DNA of 64,000 bases from Sphingopyxis macrogoltabida. Lineage in GTDB: Bacteria > Pseudomonadota > Alphaproteobacteria > Sphingomonadales > Sphingomonadaceae. The notes under the pieces were generated by a model that searched no databases, was not told where the DNA came from, and worked only from the letters and a program-made list of their open reading frames with translations. Shown here one piece after another: positions 10,412 through 19,213 of this stretch (its first letter is position 1; every line of letters begins with the position of its first letter). The DNA lies in NCBI RefSeq assembly GCF_001314325.1, contig NZ_CP009429.1, positions 2,728,501 through 2,792,500 of the forward strand, read 5' to 3'. The translations under genes were made by a program, and so were the position numbers.

Positions 10412-10760
10412 CTAGATCAGCCTGCCAAGGCCGAACAACATTATGCCCGCGAACAGGGCGATCAGGCTGGTAACGATGATCAACATGGTGATCCGCACCG
10501 CCGACTGCCGCCGTGTCGCCCAGAAAGCAGCCGCCGTGCCGCAACCGAAGGCAAAGAGCGGCGCGTAGAGAAAGGCCCAGTCATAGCTGAACTCGCGGCG
10601 GACGCGGACCATCTCCCACTGTTCGACGACAAGGCCGTAGAGCATGATCGCGGCGCCAGGCGACGATGAAGCTCGTCACGAACAGCGTGCCCGCGAGCAG
10701 GCAGCCGCCGGCGCGGCGACGGATATCGTCGGGAGCGGGATCGGGGATCAGTGTCGACAT
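10412..10760 (-). pseudogene. Small membrane protein gene, apparently frameshifted
   Basis: Two frames appear to encode one ~116-residue, three-helix membrane protein. The first, from ATG 10760 (MSTLIPDPAPDDIRRR), has a helix AGTLFVTSFIVAW and then loses hydrophobic character. The second continues IMLYGLVVEQWEMVRV, then WAFLYAPLFAFGCGTAAAF and ITMLIIVTSLIALFAGIM. The switch lies near 10655-10665. The span is 349 bases, one more than a multiple of three. The second frame has its own ATG at 10645, giving a 77-residue product, but no ribosome binding site precedes it. I do not recognise the family. It is first in an operon with the ABA4-like gene and the DUF938 methyltransferase. Confidence 0.6.
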
Positions 10761-10796
10761 CGAATCGAAAACCCCGCCCCGGCCATCATGCATCCC

Positions 10797-11714
10797 CTAT
10801 TCAGCGATATATCGCCATGGACCGGCAGGCGTATCACGATGCCAGATGGTAAAAAAGGGCGATGCAGGAAGCAGCGCGTCGGCTGCCAATGCGGGCGGGC
10901 GCCGCTTCGGCACGATGCGACCGAAGCTGATACCGAGGTCGCCCGACGCGGCGACGATTGCGAAATCGGGACCCCAGTCGATCGCCTGCCCGGGCTGCGC
11001 TTCGGGATCGAAACCCGCCGCAATCGCGGCGCCCCCTTCGGTGAAGGAGGCACCGGCGCCCATGTTGATCGCATCGGCATGGCCATATTCGGCAAAGGCC
11101 GGCCCGACCCCGATAACCTGCGCTTTCGCCGCAAAGGCGCGCTCGGCCGCGAGCAGGCTGGCAAGCGCGTCCGCCCCTCCCTCGCTCTGCCATCCATCGG
11201 CCTTCGGCATGCCGAGCGCGCGAAAATCCTTCCCCACCGCGCCTTCGGGCCGCGGCGCGCGCTTATAGGCCAGAGCGCGCCAGCCATCGGGGGTGCGTCC
11301 CCAATAGGCCAGATATTTGCCGGGCTGCGTCGCACCATCGGGCTGGGTGACGATGACATATCCCGCGGTGAAACCATTCTGCCCGTCGGCGGAAATACCG
11401 CCGCGCACCGGAAACCAGCCGATGCGTGCGCCGCTCGCCGCGGGATTTGACCGCAGATAGGCGATAATCTCGTCCCGCGAACGGAGAAAAGGCTTGTCCC
11501 CGCGCGCCGGCATGATCGCATCTGCGGCGAGCATCGCACCGATCGCGTCGGGCAAGAGCGTGCCTTCCGCGGCCACCGCGAGAGCACGGTCGGCCGCGAC
11601 CATCTCGGAAAGCGCCGCCGCGGGATCAGGCGCAACGGCGCTGGTCGTCGCCGGCGCCTGCGCGGTCACCGGAACCGCTGCGAGCGCCGCCACATATATT
11701 GCCCACTGCCGCAT
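10797..11714 (-). CDS. Secreted protein with two DUF4440/SnoaL-like domains
   Basis: A 305-residue protein with a short signal peptide (MRQWAIYVAALAAVPVTAQA), so probably periplasmic. It seems to contain a duplicated NTF2-like domain. Repeat one covers about residues 33-150 (start SEMVAADRALAVAAEG, end RTPDGWRALAYKR). Repeat two covers about 185-303 (start ASLLAAERAFAAKAQ, end TPAGPWRYIAE). Both begin with an 'A-A-x-R-A-x-A' helix and end with a 'P-W' strand, as in DUF4440 proteins. No catalytic residues can be assigned and the function is unknown. The ATG at 11714 has GGAGGGG just upstream. It lies 40 bases beyond gcvPB in the same direction and may be a tail of that operon. Confidence 0.7.
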   Translation of the reverse strand: MRQWAIYVAALAAVPVTAQAPATTSAVAPDPAAALSEMVAADRALAVAAEGTLLPDAIGAMLAADAIMPARGDKPFLRSRDEIIAYLRSNPAASGARIGWFPVRGGISADGQNGFTAGYVIVTQPDGATQPGKYLAYWGRTPDGWRALAYKRAPRPEGAVGKDFRALGMPKADGWQSEGGADALASLLAAERAFAAKAQVIGVGPAFAEYGHADAINMGAGASFTEGGAAIAAGFDPEAQPGQAIDWGPDFAIVAASGDLGISFGRIVPKRRPPALAADALLPASPFFTIWHRDTPAGPWRYIAE

Positions 11715-11754
11715 AGTCCCCTCCGCTTCATGCCGGCGAAGGACGCAAATGCCT

Positions 11755-13350
11755 TCAGCCGCCGCCGATCTCGCTCGCCACCGGCACGCCCGGCGCGACG
11801 TCGGGCTCGCTCCACGCCAGCACCGGTTTGCGCGCCGCCGCCGTTTCGTCGAGCCGCGCGCGCGGTGCGAAATGCGGCGCCGACTTCAGCACCGGATCGC
11901 CGTTCTTCGCGCGGAGCGCAATGCTGCGCAGCGCGCCGACGAACTGGTCTAGCACCGCCTTGCTTTCGGTCTCGGTCGGTTCGACCAACATCGCGCCATG
12001 GACGACAAGCGGGAAATAGACCGTCATCGGATGATAGCCCTCGTCGATCAGCCCCTTGGCGATGTCGAGCGTCGAGAAGCCTTCGGCAAGCCCGCGGTCG
12101 CTGAATAAGGCTTCGTGCATGCACGGCCCCGAGCCGCCGAACGGCGCATCGAGCACATCGTCGAGGCTGCGCAGCAGATAATTGGCGTTCAGCACCGCAT
12201 CCTCGGCAACCTGTTTGAGCCCGTCGGCGCCGTGGCTCAGGATATAGGTCAGCGCGCGGGTGAACATGCCCATCTGGCCGTGAAACGCGGTCATCCGGCC
12301 AAAGGTCTGCGGATGATCCTCGCCGGCGCTTTCCTCTTCGATCAGACGGAAACCGCCGTCCGCCTGCTTCGTCACGAAGGGCAGCGGCGCGAACGGCGCC
12401 AGCGCTTCGGACAGCACGACCGGGCCCGAGCCCGGCCCGCCGCCGCCGTGCGGAGTGGAAAAGGTCTTGTGCAGGTTGATGTGCATCGCGTCGACGCCAA
12501 GGTCGCCGGGGCGGACGCGGCCGACGATCGCGTTGAAGTTGGCGCCGTCGCAATAGACATAGCCGCCCGCCGCGTGAACCGCATCGGAGATCGCCTTCAT
12601 GTCGCGCTCGAACAGCCCGCAGGTGTTCGGGTTGGTGACCATCACCCCCGCGACGTCGGGCCCGAGGCGTGCCTTCAGCGCCGCCAGATCGACGCGACCC
12701 TCGGCGGTCGCGGGAATATCCTCGACGGTGAAGCCGGCGAACGCAGCGGTCGCGGGATTGGTGCCGTGCGCGCTTTCGGGAACGAGCAGCACGCGCCGAT
12801 CCTCGCCGCGCGCTTCGAGTGCCGCCTTGATGCACAGGATGCCGCAAAGCTCGCCATGCGCGCCGGCCTTCGGGGACATCGCGACGCTGTGCATACCGGT
12901 CAGCGTCACCAGCCACTCGGCCAGCTCGTGGATCACCGCATAGGCACCCTGCACCGTCTCCTGCGGCTGCAGCGGATGCGCATCGGCGAAGCCCGCCATC
13001 CGCGCGACCTTTTCGTTGAGCCGCGGGTTATGCTTCATCGTGCAGCTTCCGAGCGGGAAAAGCCCTAGGTCGATCGCATAATTCTGCCGCGACAGGCGGG
13101 TATAGTGACGCACCGTTTCGGACTCGCTGAGCCCGGGCAGGCCGATCGGCGCGGTGCGCGCGAGCGCGCCGAGATCGCTGGCAGGCGCCGCCTCGTCGAA
13201 ATCGACGCCGGTCGTATCGTTCGACCCGATCTCGAAGATCAGCGGCTCTTCCAGCATCAGCGCGCGGTTGCCGGTGAAGGTGACATTGTCATCGGCACCA
13301 CCGGCGGCGTTCATTTCGGGGCGCCATCCGGCGCGGTTGAGCGCGGTCAT
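11755..13350 (-). CDS. gcvPB: Glycine decarboxylase P-protein, subunit 2
   Basis: This is the C-terminal half of the split, PLP-dependent P-protein of the glycine cleavage system. It decarboxylates glycine and passes the aminomethyl group to the lipoyl arm of GcvH. The product has 531 residues. The PLP lysine lies in [20 protein letters not shown], and [12 protein letters not shown] near the N-terminus is characteristic. The open frame runs far upstream through gcvPA, but the ATG at 13350 forms an ATGA overlap with the gcvPA stop and starts the homologous protein ([11 protein letters not shown]). It is the last of the five-gene unit behind the glycine riboswitch. Confidence 0.96.
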   Translation of the reverse strand: MTALNRAGWRPEMNAAGGADDNVTFTGNRALMLEEPLIFEIGSNDTTGVDFDEAAPASDLGALARTAPIGLPGLSESETVRHYTRLSRQNYAIDLGLFPLGSCTMKHNPRLNEKVARMAGFADAHPLQPQETVQGAYAVIHELAEWLVTLTGMHSVAMSPKAGAHGELCGILCIKAALEARGEDRRVLLVPESAHGTNPATAAFAGFTVEDIPATAEGRVDLAALKARLGPDVAGVMVTNPNTCGLFERDMKAISDAVHAAGGYVYCDGANFNAIVGRVRPGDLGVDAMHINLHKTFSTPHGGGGPGSGPVVLSEALAPFAPLPFVTKQADGGFRLIEEESAGEDHPQTFGRMTAFHGQMGMFTRALTYILSHGADGLKQVAEDAVLNANYLLRSLDDVLDAPFGGSGPCMHEALFSDRGLAEGFSTLDIAKGLIDEGYHPMTVYFPLVVHGAMLVEPTETESKAVLDQFVGALRSIALRAKNGDPVLKSAPHFAPRARLDETAAARKPVLAWSEPDVAPGVPVASEIGGG

Positions 13351-14705
13351 GCCAGCACCTCCTTCAGGGCGGTCGCAAAGGCGGCAATATCCGCCTCGGT
13401 GACGGTTTCGGTGACCGCGACGACCAGGCCATTTTCCAGTGCCGCGTTGTCGGGATAAAGGCGTCCGAGCGAGACCCCGCCGAGGATATCCTTTTCCGCG
13501 AGCTTGTGGATCACGGGGCGGGCCGCCGTCGGCAGCAGCAGCGTGAACTCGTTGAAGAAGCTCTCGTTCAGCACCGATATGCCGGGGAGCTTCGCCAGCT
13601 CCGCCGCCGCCAACTTTGCCCGACCATGGTTGATCGCCGCAAGCTGGCGCAACCCGGCTTCGCCGAGCAAGGTCATGTGAATGCTGAATGCCAGCGCACA
13701 AAGGCCTGAGTTCGTGCAGATATTGCTCGTCGCCTTTTCGCGGCGAATATGCTGCTCGCGCGTCGACAGCGTCAGCACGAAGCCGCGCTTGCCATTGGCA
13801 TCGACCGTCTCGCCGCACAGACGACCCGGCATCTGGCGGACATATTTGGCCTTGCACGCAAACAGCCCGACATAGGGCCCGCCGAACTGGAGCCCGACGC
13901 CGAGCGACTGGCCCTCTCCCACCACGATGTCGGCGCCCATTTCGCCGGGCGACTTGATCAGCCCGAGCGCCACCGGTTCGGTGACCACCGCGATCAGCAG
14001 GGCGCCGGCGGCTTGGCATGCGTCGGCCAACGTCGTCATGTCATCGATGCGGCCGAGGATGTCGGGATATTGCACGACGACGCAGCTCGTTTCCTTGTCG
14101 ATCGCCGCCGCGAGCGCCGCCCAGTCGGTCCCCGCCGCAAGCTCGGGGTCGCCGTCGACCAGCACATCGCCGGTATATTTCGCCATCGTCCGCGCCACGC
14201 TGCGATAATGCGGGTGGAGCCCGGTCGACAGCAGCGCCTTGTTCCGCCGCGTCACGCGCCGCGCCATGACGATCGCCTCCCAGCAGGCGGTCGAGCCGTC
14301 GTACATCGACGCATTGGCGACATCGGTGCCGAGCAGCCGCGCGACCTGCGACTGGAATTCGAACAGCATCTGCAACGTGCCCTGCGCGATTTCGGGCTGG
14401 TACGGCGTATAGGCGGTCAGGAACTCGCCGCGCTGGATGAGATGGTCGACGCTCGCCGGCACATGGTGGCGATAGGCGCCCGCGCCGAGGAAGAAGGGTC
14501 CGTCGCCCGCCGCGCGGTTGCGGCGCGAGAGCGCGCCCATATGGCGTTCGACTGCCAGTTCGCTGGCCTGCATCGGCAGCCCCTCGATCGGACCGTTCAG
14601 CCGGGCCTCGGCAGGGACGTCGGCGAACAGGTCGTCGATCGACGACGCGCCGATGACGCCGAGCATCGCGCTGCGATCGTCGGGAGTGAGAGGGAGGTAG
14701 CGCAT
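13347..14705 (-). CDS. gcvPA: Glycine decarboxylase P-protein, subunit 1
   Basis: This is the N-terminal half of the split P-protein, 452 residues. It has the PLP fold but lacks the PLP lysine, which sits in GcvPB. Recognisable stretches are [19 protein letters not shown] at the start, [39 protein letters not shown] and [20 protein letters not shown]. The start at 14705 lies three bases after the stop of the upstream glycosyltransferase gene, and its own stop overlaps gcvPB, so the two subunits are probably made in a 1:1 ratio by coupling. Confidence 0.96.
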   Translation of the reverse strand: MRYLPLTPDDRSAMLGVIGASSIDDLFADVPAEARLNGPIEGLPMQASELAVERHMGALSRRNRAAGDGPFFLGAGAYRHHVPASVDHLIQRGEFLTAYTPYQPEIAQGTLQMLFEFQSQVARLLGTDVANASMYDGSTACWEAIVMARRVTRRNKALLSTGLHPHYRSVARTMAKYTGDVLVDGDPELAAGTDWAALAAAIDKETSCVVVQYPDILGRIDDMTTLADACQAAGALLIAVVTEPVALGLIKSPGEMGADIVVGEGQSLGVGLQFGGPYVGLFACKAKYVRQMPGRLCGETVDANGKRGFVLTLSTREQHIRREKATSNICTNSGLCALAFSIHMTLLGEAGLRQLAAINHGRAKLAAAELAKLPGISVLNESFFNEFTLLLPTAARPVIHKLAEKDILGGVSLGRLYPDNAALENGLVVAVTETVTEADIAAFATALKEVLA

Positions 14706-14708
14706 ATG

Positions 14709-15530
14709 TTACTCCGGAGAAGAAGCGGGATTTGCAGCCAGAAGCTGCGCAACGTCGGAAAGCGATCCCTGGAAGATCGCGGGGCCGCTGTGGGTGACCT
14801 TGACCCACGGGGCGAGCCAGATGCGGAAACCCGCGTCGCGGACACGGCGGCAAAAGGCATAATCGTCGGACAGGAGCGACCGGGTTTCGGGGTCGATCAT
14901 CGGATAGAAGAAAGCATGAACCTGCTCGCCCAGCCGATGCGCCTGCCGCTCGGCGGGATCGGGACGAAAGGCGGTGTCGGGGTAGCGCGCCCGCATCCCT
15001 TCGAGCACGTCGCGGCGGATCAGCATCATCGCGGTTCCGACATGCGCCAGTTCGACGAGATCGGAGAGCGCAAACCCCTGTTCGGGATGGAGGAATTGCA
15101 ACGCAAACTCGCCCGAGAAACGCGCAAGCTCGCCGGGGTTATCTTTCGCCAGCCCGGCTTCGACCGCACGGGCGACATTCCGCCAGTTGGTCATCCGCCG
15201 CGGATAGGCGGCGCCGAGCACCCCGCAGTCGGGGTGGCCGTCCATCGCCCGCACCATCGAAAACACGTCTTCCGCCGTGAAATCGATGTCGGCATCGACG
15301 AACAGCAAGTGCGTGCAGTCGCTGGCGAGGAACATCGCCGTCAGCATGTTGCGTGCGCGGGTGATCGACGGCTGATAGAGGATGAACTCGAACCGTACCG
15401 GCACCCCCGCCGCCTGCGCCTTCAGCGCGAGGTCGAGCGCGGCGCGGACATAGGTGCCCTGCGCCCCGTCATAGATGGGCGTCGCCACCATCAGGCGGCA
15501 ATGCGAAAGGGCCGGGCCGGTGTCGGTCAC
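14709..15530 (-). CDS. Family 2-like glycosyltransferase inside the gcv operon
   Basis: A 273-residue soluble GT-A type protein. The nucleotide-sugar/metal motif is FVDADIDF (Asp79-Ala80-Asp81), preceded by ATPIYDG and TRARNMLTAMFLA, a layout seen in GT2-like proteins. The C-terminal DDYAFCRRVRDAGFRIWL fits the acceptor-side motif. The start codon is GTG at 15530 with GGGGAG upstream; the overlapping ATG at 15532 runs straight into TGA. It lies 42 bases after gcvH and three bases before gcvPA, so it is transcribed with the glycine cleavage genes although it has no known role there. The acceptor and the sugar are unknown. Confidence 0.8.
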   Translation of the reverse strand: MTDTGPALSHCRLMVATPIYDGAQGTYVRAALDLALKAQAAGVPVRFEFILYQPSITRARNMLTAMFLASDCTHLLFVDADIDFTAEDVFSMVRAMDGHPDCGVLGAAYPRRMTNWRNVARAVEAGLAKDNPGELARFSGEFALQFLHPEQGFALSDLVELAHVGTAMMLIRRDVLEGMRARYPDTAFRPDPAERQAHRLGEQVHAFFYPMIDPETRSLLSDDYAFCRRVRDAGFRIWLAPWVKVTHSGPAIFQGSLSDVAQLLAANPASSPE

Positions 15531-15544
15531 ATCGTCTCCCCTTT

Positions 15545-15564
15545 CCCTCCCACATACGGGAGGG
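15545..15564 (-). other. Intergenic hairpin between gcvH and the glycosyltransferase gene
   Basis: A 7-bp perfect inverted repeat (CCCTCCC / GGGAGGG) with a six-base loop sits in the 42-base gap between gcvH and the glycosyltransferase gene. No T-run follows, so it is not a normal terminator. It could stabilise the upstream gcvT-gcvH message or attenuate readthrough. This is an inference from the repeat alone. Confidence 0.4.
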
Positions 15565-15572
15565 GGTCCGGG

Positions 15573-15944
15573 TCAAAGGTCGTCGCAGAAGGCCTTGTAA
15601 GCCGCCGCGTTCATCAGGCCGTCGAGCTGGCCCTTGTTGGCCAGCGTCATGCGGAAAAACCAGCCTTCGCCCTCGGGGTCCGAGTTGACGAGCGCGGGAT
15701 CTTCCTCGAGCTGGCCATTGCCTTCGGTGACGGTGCCGTCGACCGGCGCATAGACGTCGCTCGCCGCCTTCACCGATTCGACCACAGCGGCGTCGCCGCC
15801 CGCAGTCAGTTCAGCGCCGGTGTCGGGAACCTCGACGAAAACGATGTCGCCGAGCTGGCCCTGTGCGAAATCGGTGATGCCGACGGTCGCGATGTCGCCA
15901 TCGACGTCGATCCACTCATGCTCTTCGGTATAATAACGCGGCAT
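15573..15944 (-). CDS. gcvH: Glycine cleavage system H protein
   Basis: This 123-residue lipoyl carrier shuttles the aminomethyl group between the P, T and L proteins. The lipoylated lysine is Lys59 in [31 protein letters not shown] and [18 protein letters not shown] are typical beginning and end segments. The ATG at 15944 is preceded by GGGAGG and lies three bases after the gcvT stop. The L-protein (lipoamide dehydrogenase) is not encoded in the window. Confidence 0.97.
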   Translation of the reverse strand: MPRYYTEEHEWIDVDGDIATVGITDFAQGQLGDIVFVEVPDTGAELTAGGDAAVVESVKAASDVYAPVDGTVTEGNGQLEEDPALVNSDPEGEGWFFRMTLANKGQLDGLMNAAAYKAFCDDL

Positions 15945-15947
15945 CGG

Positions 15948-17084
15948 TCAGCCTCCCTGTTTGCGGACATAATTATGGGGAACGAAGGGCATCGCCGCGA
16001 CGGTGCAATGCACCCGCTTGCCGCGCACCTCGGCGGCGATCGCCGTGCCGGGCGCCGCGTGGTCGCGGGGGACATAGCCCATGGCGATCGGCGCACCGAC
16101 GCTCGGCGCAAAGCCGCCCGAAGTCACGATGCCGATTTCGGTGTTGCCGTCGAACAGCTTCGCGCCCTCGCGCACCGGCATTTTACCATCGACGAGCAGG
16201 CCGACGCGCTTGCGCGGGCTGCCGTCGGCCAGGTGGCCGAGGATGCGCGCCGCGCCCGGGAAACCGCCCTCTTCGCGGCGGCGCTTGCTGATCGCGAACG
16301 CCAGATCGCCTTCGATGGGATCGGTCGTCGGGTCGAGGTCGTGGCCATAGAGCGGCAGGCCGGCTTCGAGGCGCAGGCTGTCGCGCGCGCCGAGGCCGAT
16401 CGGCTTCACCTCGTCCATCGCGCAGAGCGCGTCGGCAAAAGCTTCGAGTGCCTCGTTCGGCAGCGAAATCTCGTAACCGTCCTCACCGGTATAGCCCGAA
16501 CGGCTGAGGCCGATCGCATGGCCGTTCCATATCGCGCGCGCCGCCTGCATGAAGACAAGGCCGGCCGCCTCGGGAACCAGCCGCGCGAGCGCCGTCGCCG
16601 CCTTCGGTCCCTGCAACGCCAGCAGGCCGTAATCCTCATTGTGATTGAGCGTGATGTCGTCGGGAAGATTTTCGCGCAGATAGCCGATATCGTCCCATTT
16701 GACCGCACCGTTGACGACGATGCCAAGCTGGTCGCCTTCATTGGTCACCATCAGGTCGTCGAGAATGCCGCCGTCCTCGCCGAGCAGCAACGAATAGCGC
16801 ATGCGGCCGGGTTTCAGCGCCGAGATATCGCCAGGGACGAGCGCTTCGAGTGCTTCGGCAACGCCGGCACCCGACAGGCTGATCTGCCCCATATGGCTGA
16901 CGTCGAACAGGCCCGCATTCTCGCGCGTCCACATATGTTCGGCCATGATGCCTTCATACTGGATCGGCATCCAGTAGCCGGCGAATTCTACCATCCGCGC
17001 GCCGCGGTCGCGGTGCCAGGCGTCGAGCGGCAGGGTCGCGGTCGGCACCGCAAACTCTTCGCCCGTCGGTTCATTTTCGGTCAT
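15948..17084 (-). CDS. gcvT: Glycine cleavage system T protein (aminomethyltransferase)
   Basis: It transfers the methylene group from aminomethyl-GcvH to tetrahydrofolate and releases ammonia. The 378-residue protein contains WHRDRGARMVEFAGYWMPIQY, the FDVSHMGQISLSG motif, RSGYTGEDGYEI, and GLGARDSLRLEAGLPLYGHD, where the Arg and Asp belong to the folate site. The frame stays open upstream to 17441, but that extension would translate the riboswitch. The ATG at 17084 has GGGAG about eight bases upstream and is preferred over an in-frame ATG at 17105. It is the first gene of the operon. Confidence 0.95.
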   Translation of the reverse strand: MTENEPTGEEFAVPTATLPLDAWHRDRGARMVEFAGYWMPIQYEGIMAEHMWTRENAGLFDVSHMGQISLSGAGVAEALEALVPGDISALKPGRMRYSLLLGEDGGILDDLMVTNEGDQLGIVVNGAVKWDDIGYLRENLPDDITLNHNEDYGLLALQGPKAATALARLVPEAAGLVFMQAARAIWNGHAIGLSRSGYTGEDGYEISLPNEALEAFADALCAMDEVKPIGLGARDSLRLEAGLPLYGHDLDPTTDPIEGDLAFAISKRRREEGGFPGAARILGHLADGSPRKRVGLLVDGKMPVREGAKLFDGNTEIGIVTSGGFAPSVGAPIAMGYVPRDHAAPGTAIAAEVRGKRVHCTVAAMPFVPHNYVRKQGG

Positions 17085-17142
17085 GTCAGTCTCCCGCGGT
17101 TGCATGACGAACGCGCAGCCCTCTGCCGCGGTTTGCGTCATG

Positions 17143-17335
17143 CCCCCTCTGTCACGGGAACCTGAGAGTTTTCCTCCATGAGTGCATGGAGTTACCCCTT
17201 CGGTGGTTCCGGCAACCGCCGGAACGCTTTCCAGAGTGTCCGTTCCAGCCAGCGCGGTCCTTTGACCTGAGAGTTTCCGGGGCGGTTGCTCCTTCGGTGG
17301 TGGGTGCCGGTTGCCCTGCCCCACGCTCTCCCGCG
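17143..17335 (-). promoter_or_regulatory. Tandem glycine riboswitch
   Basis: Read on the minus strand, two consecutive glycine aptamers precede gcvT. Aptamer 1 (about 17335-17250) has GGGAGAGCG, CACCGAAGGAGCAA and ACTCTCAGGTCAAAGGACCG. Aptamer 2 (about 17240-17143) has ACACTCTGGAAAGC, CACCGAAGGGGTAA and ACTCTCAGGTTCC, and closes with GACAGAGGGGGC. The conserved CCGAAGG and CTCTCAGG blocks occur once per aptamer with a short linker between, the classical tandem architecture. In characterised cases such elements switch glycine cleavage genes on when glycine is high. The end lies about 58 bases before the gcvT ATG, leaving room for an expression platform. Confidence 0.96.
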
Positions 17336-17400
17336 CGGCCGGTCGAATCCCGTAAGGAACCCGACAGACGCCCGAGCCTTGGCGCCGCCCGGCAAAGGAG

Positions 17401-18048
17401 TCAATCGGCGAGCGCGCGGATCGCGTCGTTTTCGTGCACATGGGAGCCGGACCCGCCCGCCCCGGCGAGCCGAACGATCGCCGCGGCGACCGTCGCGCCC
17501 GGAATCGAGCGGTACCGCCGCAGCGATCCGTGCATCAATGCGTCGGTGAGCGGCGCCGCGAGCATCGCGATCCCCTCGCCCAGCCGCGGCGGCCCTTGCC
17601 GGTCGCCGGTCAGCAGGCCGGGCCGCAGGATATCGAGCCGGCCGAAACCGAGCCCGCGCAGCGCATCCTCGACCTCGCCCTTGGTGCGCAGGTAGAAATT
17701 GCGGCTTTTCGCCGCCGCGCCGACCGAACTGACCGCGATCAGATGCGACGTCCCGGCGTCTTTCGCCGCCGCCGCGACCGCCAGCACCAGGTCATGGTCG
17801 ACGGCGCGAAACGCCGCCTCCGACCCCGCCTGACGGATCGTCGTACCGAGGCACGAGATGAGGATGGCAGGCCTCTCGGCCGCGATGATGCCGGGCCAGC
17901 GATCGGGCGCGGCGCGCTGCAGCCGGTGCTGCGGGGGAAAGTCGCCAGTGTCGCGGCGCGCGAGGATTGTCAGCGGCTGTGCCGTCGCCTGCTCGGCCAC
18001 CGATCGCCCGACCATGCCGGTCGCGCCGACGATCAATGCATCAGGCAT
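17401..18048 (-). CDS. NAD(P)-binding atypical SDR (HTATIP2-like)
   Basis: A 215-residue Rossmann-fold protein. The dinucleotide motif GATGMVG begins at residue 8. ISCLGTTIRQAGSEAAFRAVDHD and HLIAVSSVGAAAKSRNFYLRTKGE resemble the atypical SDRs of the HTATIP2/NAD(P)H-binding group. The usual YxxxK pair is present only as Y-L-R-T-K. RLDILRPGLLTGDR follows, as in that group. Substrate and role are unknown. The ATG lies eight bases inside the end of the dGTPase-like gene, so it is translated from the same message. It ends about 65 bases before the glycine riboswitch. Confidence 0.75.
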   Translation of the reverse strand: MPDALIVGATGMVGRSVAEQATAQPLTILARRDTGDFPPQHRLQRAAPDRWPGIIAAERPAILISCLGTTIRQAGSEAAFRAVDHDLVLAVAAAAKDAGTSHLIAVSSVGAAAKSRNFYLRTKGEVEDALRGLGFGRLDILRPGLLTGDRQGPPRLGEGIAMLAAPLTDALMHGSLRRYRSIPGATVAAAIVRLAGAGGSGSHVHENDAIRALAD

Positions 18049-19213
18049 GCGCTAACGCCCCCGGCACCGCATCGCGGCCAAAGATGTCGGCATAGCGGTC
18101 GATGGCAAAGCGGTCGGTCATCCCGGCAATATAATCACCGATATGGCGCACTGTCGCGCCTTCTTCGCCGGGCACGCGCGACGACCAGTCTTCGCCCATC
18201 AACCGCGGATCGTCGGCATAGGCCGCGAACAGCCGCCCGATCACCTCGCTCGCCGCCGCCGCCGCGGCAAGCTGTTCGGGATGGTGATAAAGATTGGCGT
18301 ACATAAAGCGCTTGAGTTCGCGCTCTTCGGCGGCAAGGCCTGCCGAAAAGCCGCCGAGCGGGCGCCCGGCGGCGCGCACATCCTCGACGCTCGCGACGCC
18401 CGCCGCCGCGACATTCGCCTGCGTCGATGCGATGACGTCGTTGACCATCACGCCGATCTGGTCGCGCACGAGTTCGCGCAGCAGCCGGTCGCGCGGCGCC
18501 CCGGGAAAGCGATCCTCGACGGCGCGATAATTGGCGGCGACAAAGGGCTGTTCCATCAACTGGCCGAGATCGAGCAGCCCCGCGCGCAGGCCGTCGTCGA
18601 TATCGTGATTGTCATAGGCGATATCGTCGGCGACGGCCGCGATCTGCGCCTCGAGGCTGGCGTGGCTGGACAGGTCGAGCCGAAAGTCGGCGTCGATTTC
18701 GGACAGCGCCCAGCCCGGCCGGGTCACCGGACCATTATGCTTTGCGAGCCCTTCGAGCGTTTCCCACGTCAGATTGAGCCCGTCGAAGCGCGGATAAGGA
18801 CATTCGAGCCGCGCGAGCGTGCGCAATGTATGGCCATTGTGGTCGAAGCCGCCGTGCGCGGCCATCGCGGCCTTCAGCGCATCCTCGCCCGCATGACCGA
18901 ACGGCGGATGACCGATATCGTGGGCAAGGCAAAGCGCCTCGGTCAGATCTTCGTTGAGCCCCAGCGCGCGGGCGATGCCGCGGCCGATCTGTGCGACCTC
19001 GATGCTGTGGGTCAGTCGGACGCGATAATGGTCGCCGTCGGGGGCGACGAACACCTGCGTCTTGTGGCGCAGGCGGCGGAAGGCGATCGAGTGGATGATG
19101 CGGTCGCGATCGCGCTGAAAGGCATCGCGCGGCCCGCGAACGACGCGGCCGACCTCTTCATAACGGCGTCCGCGGCTCTGCGCTGGATCGCTGGCGCACT
19201 CCGCGACCCTCAC
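18041..19213 (-). CDS. dgt: Deoxyguanosinetriphosphate triphosphohydrolase-like HD protein
   Basis: A 390-residue HD-domain protein of the dGTPase-like family, which removes triphosphate from deoxynucleotides and so affects dNTP pools. The N-terminal FQRDRDRIIHSIAFRRLRHKTQVF is typical. HD ligands are seen in RLTHSIEV, LAHDIGHPPFGHAGEDAL and AVADDIAYDNHDIDDGLRAG. The length matches type 2 (non-E. coli) dGTPase-like proteins. The true nucleotide preference cannot be read from sequence. The start overlaps the stop of the SPOR protein gene (ATGA), tying it to the division cluster. Confidence 0.9.
   Translation of the reverse strand: MRVAECASDPAQSRGRRYEEVGRVVRGPRDAFQRDRDRIIHSIAFRRLRHKTQVFVAPDGDHYRVRLTHSIEVAQIGRGIARALGLNEDLTEALCLAHDIGHPPFGHAGEDALKAAMAAHGGFDHNGHTLRTLARLECPYPRFDGLNLTWETLEGLAKHNGPVTRPGWALSEIDADFRLDLSSHASLEAQIAAVADDIAYDNHDIDDGLRAGLLDLGQLMEQPFVAANYRAVEDRFPGAPRDRLLRELVRDQIGVMVNDVIASTQANVAAAGVASVEDVRAAGRPLGGFSAGLAAEERELKRFMYANLYHHPEQLAAAAAASEVIGRLFAAYADDPRLMGEDWSSRVPGEEGATVRHIGDYIAGMTDRFAIDRYADIFGRDAVPGALAHA

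Noticed and set aside
13749..17165. A very long open frame (over 1100 codons) on the + strand across the gcv genes
   Set aside because: It is the antisense shadow of gcvPA, the glycosyltransferase, gcvH and gcvT in high-GC DNA. The translation is Arg/Asp/Gly rich without any domain, while the minus strand carries clear homologues.
17085..17441. N-terminal extension of gcvT through the upstream region
   Set aside because: The stretch folds as a tandem glycine riboswitch and the proper gcvT start with a ribosome binding site is at 17084.
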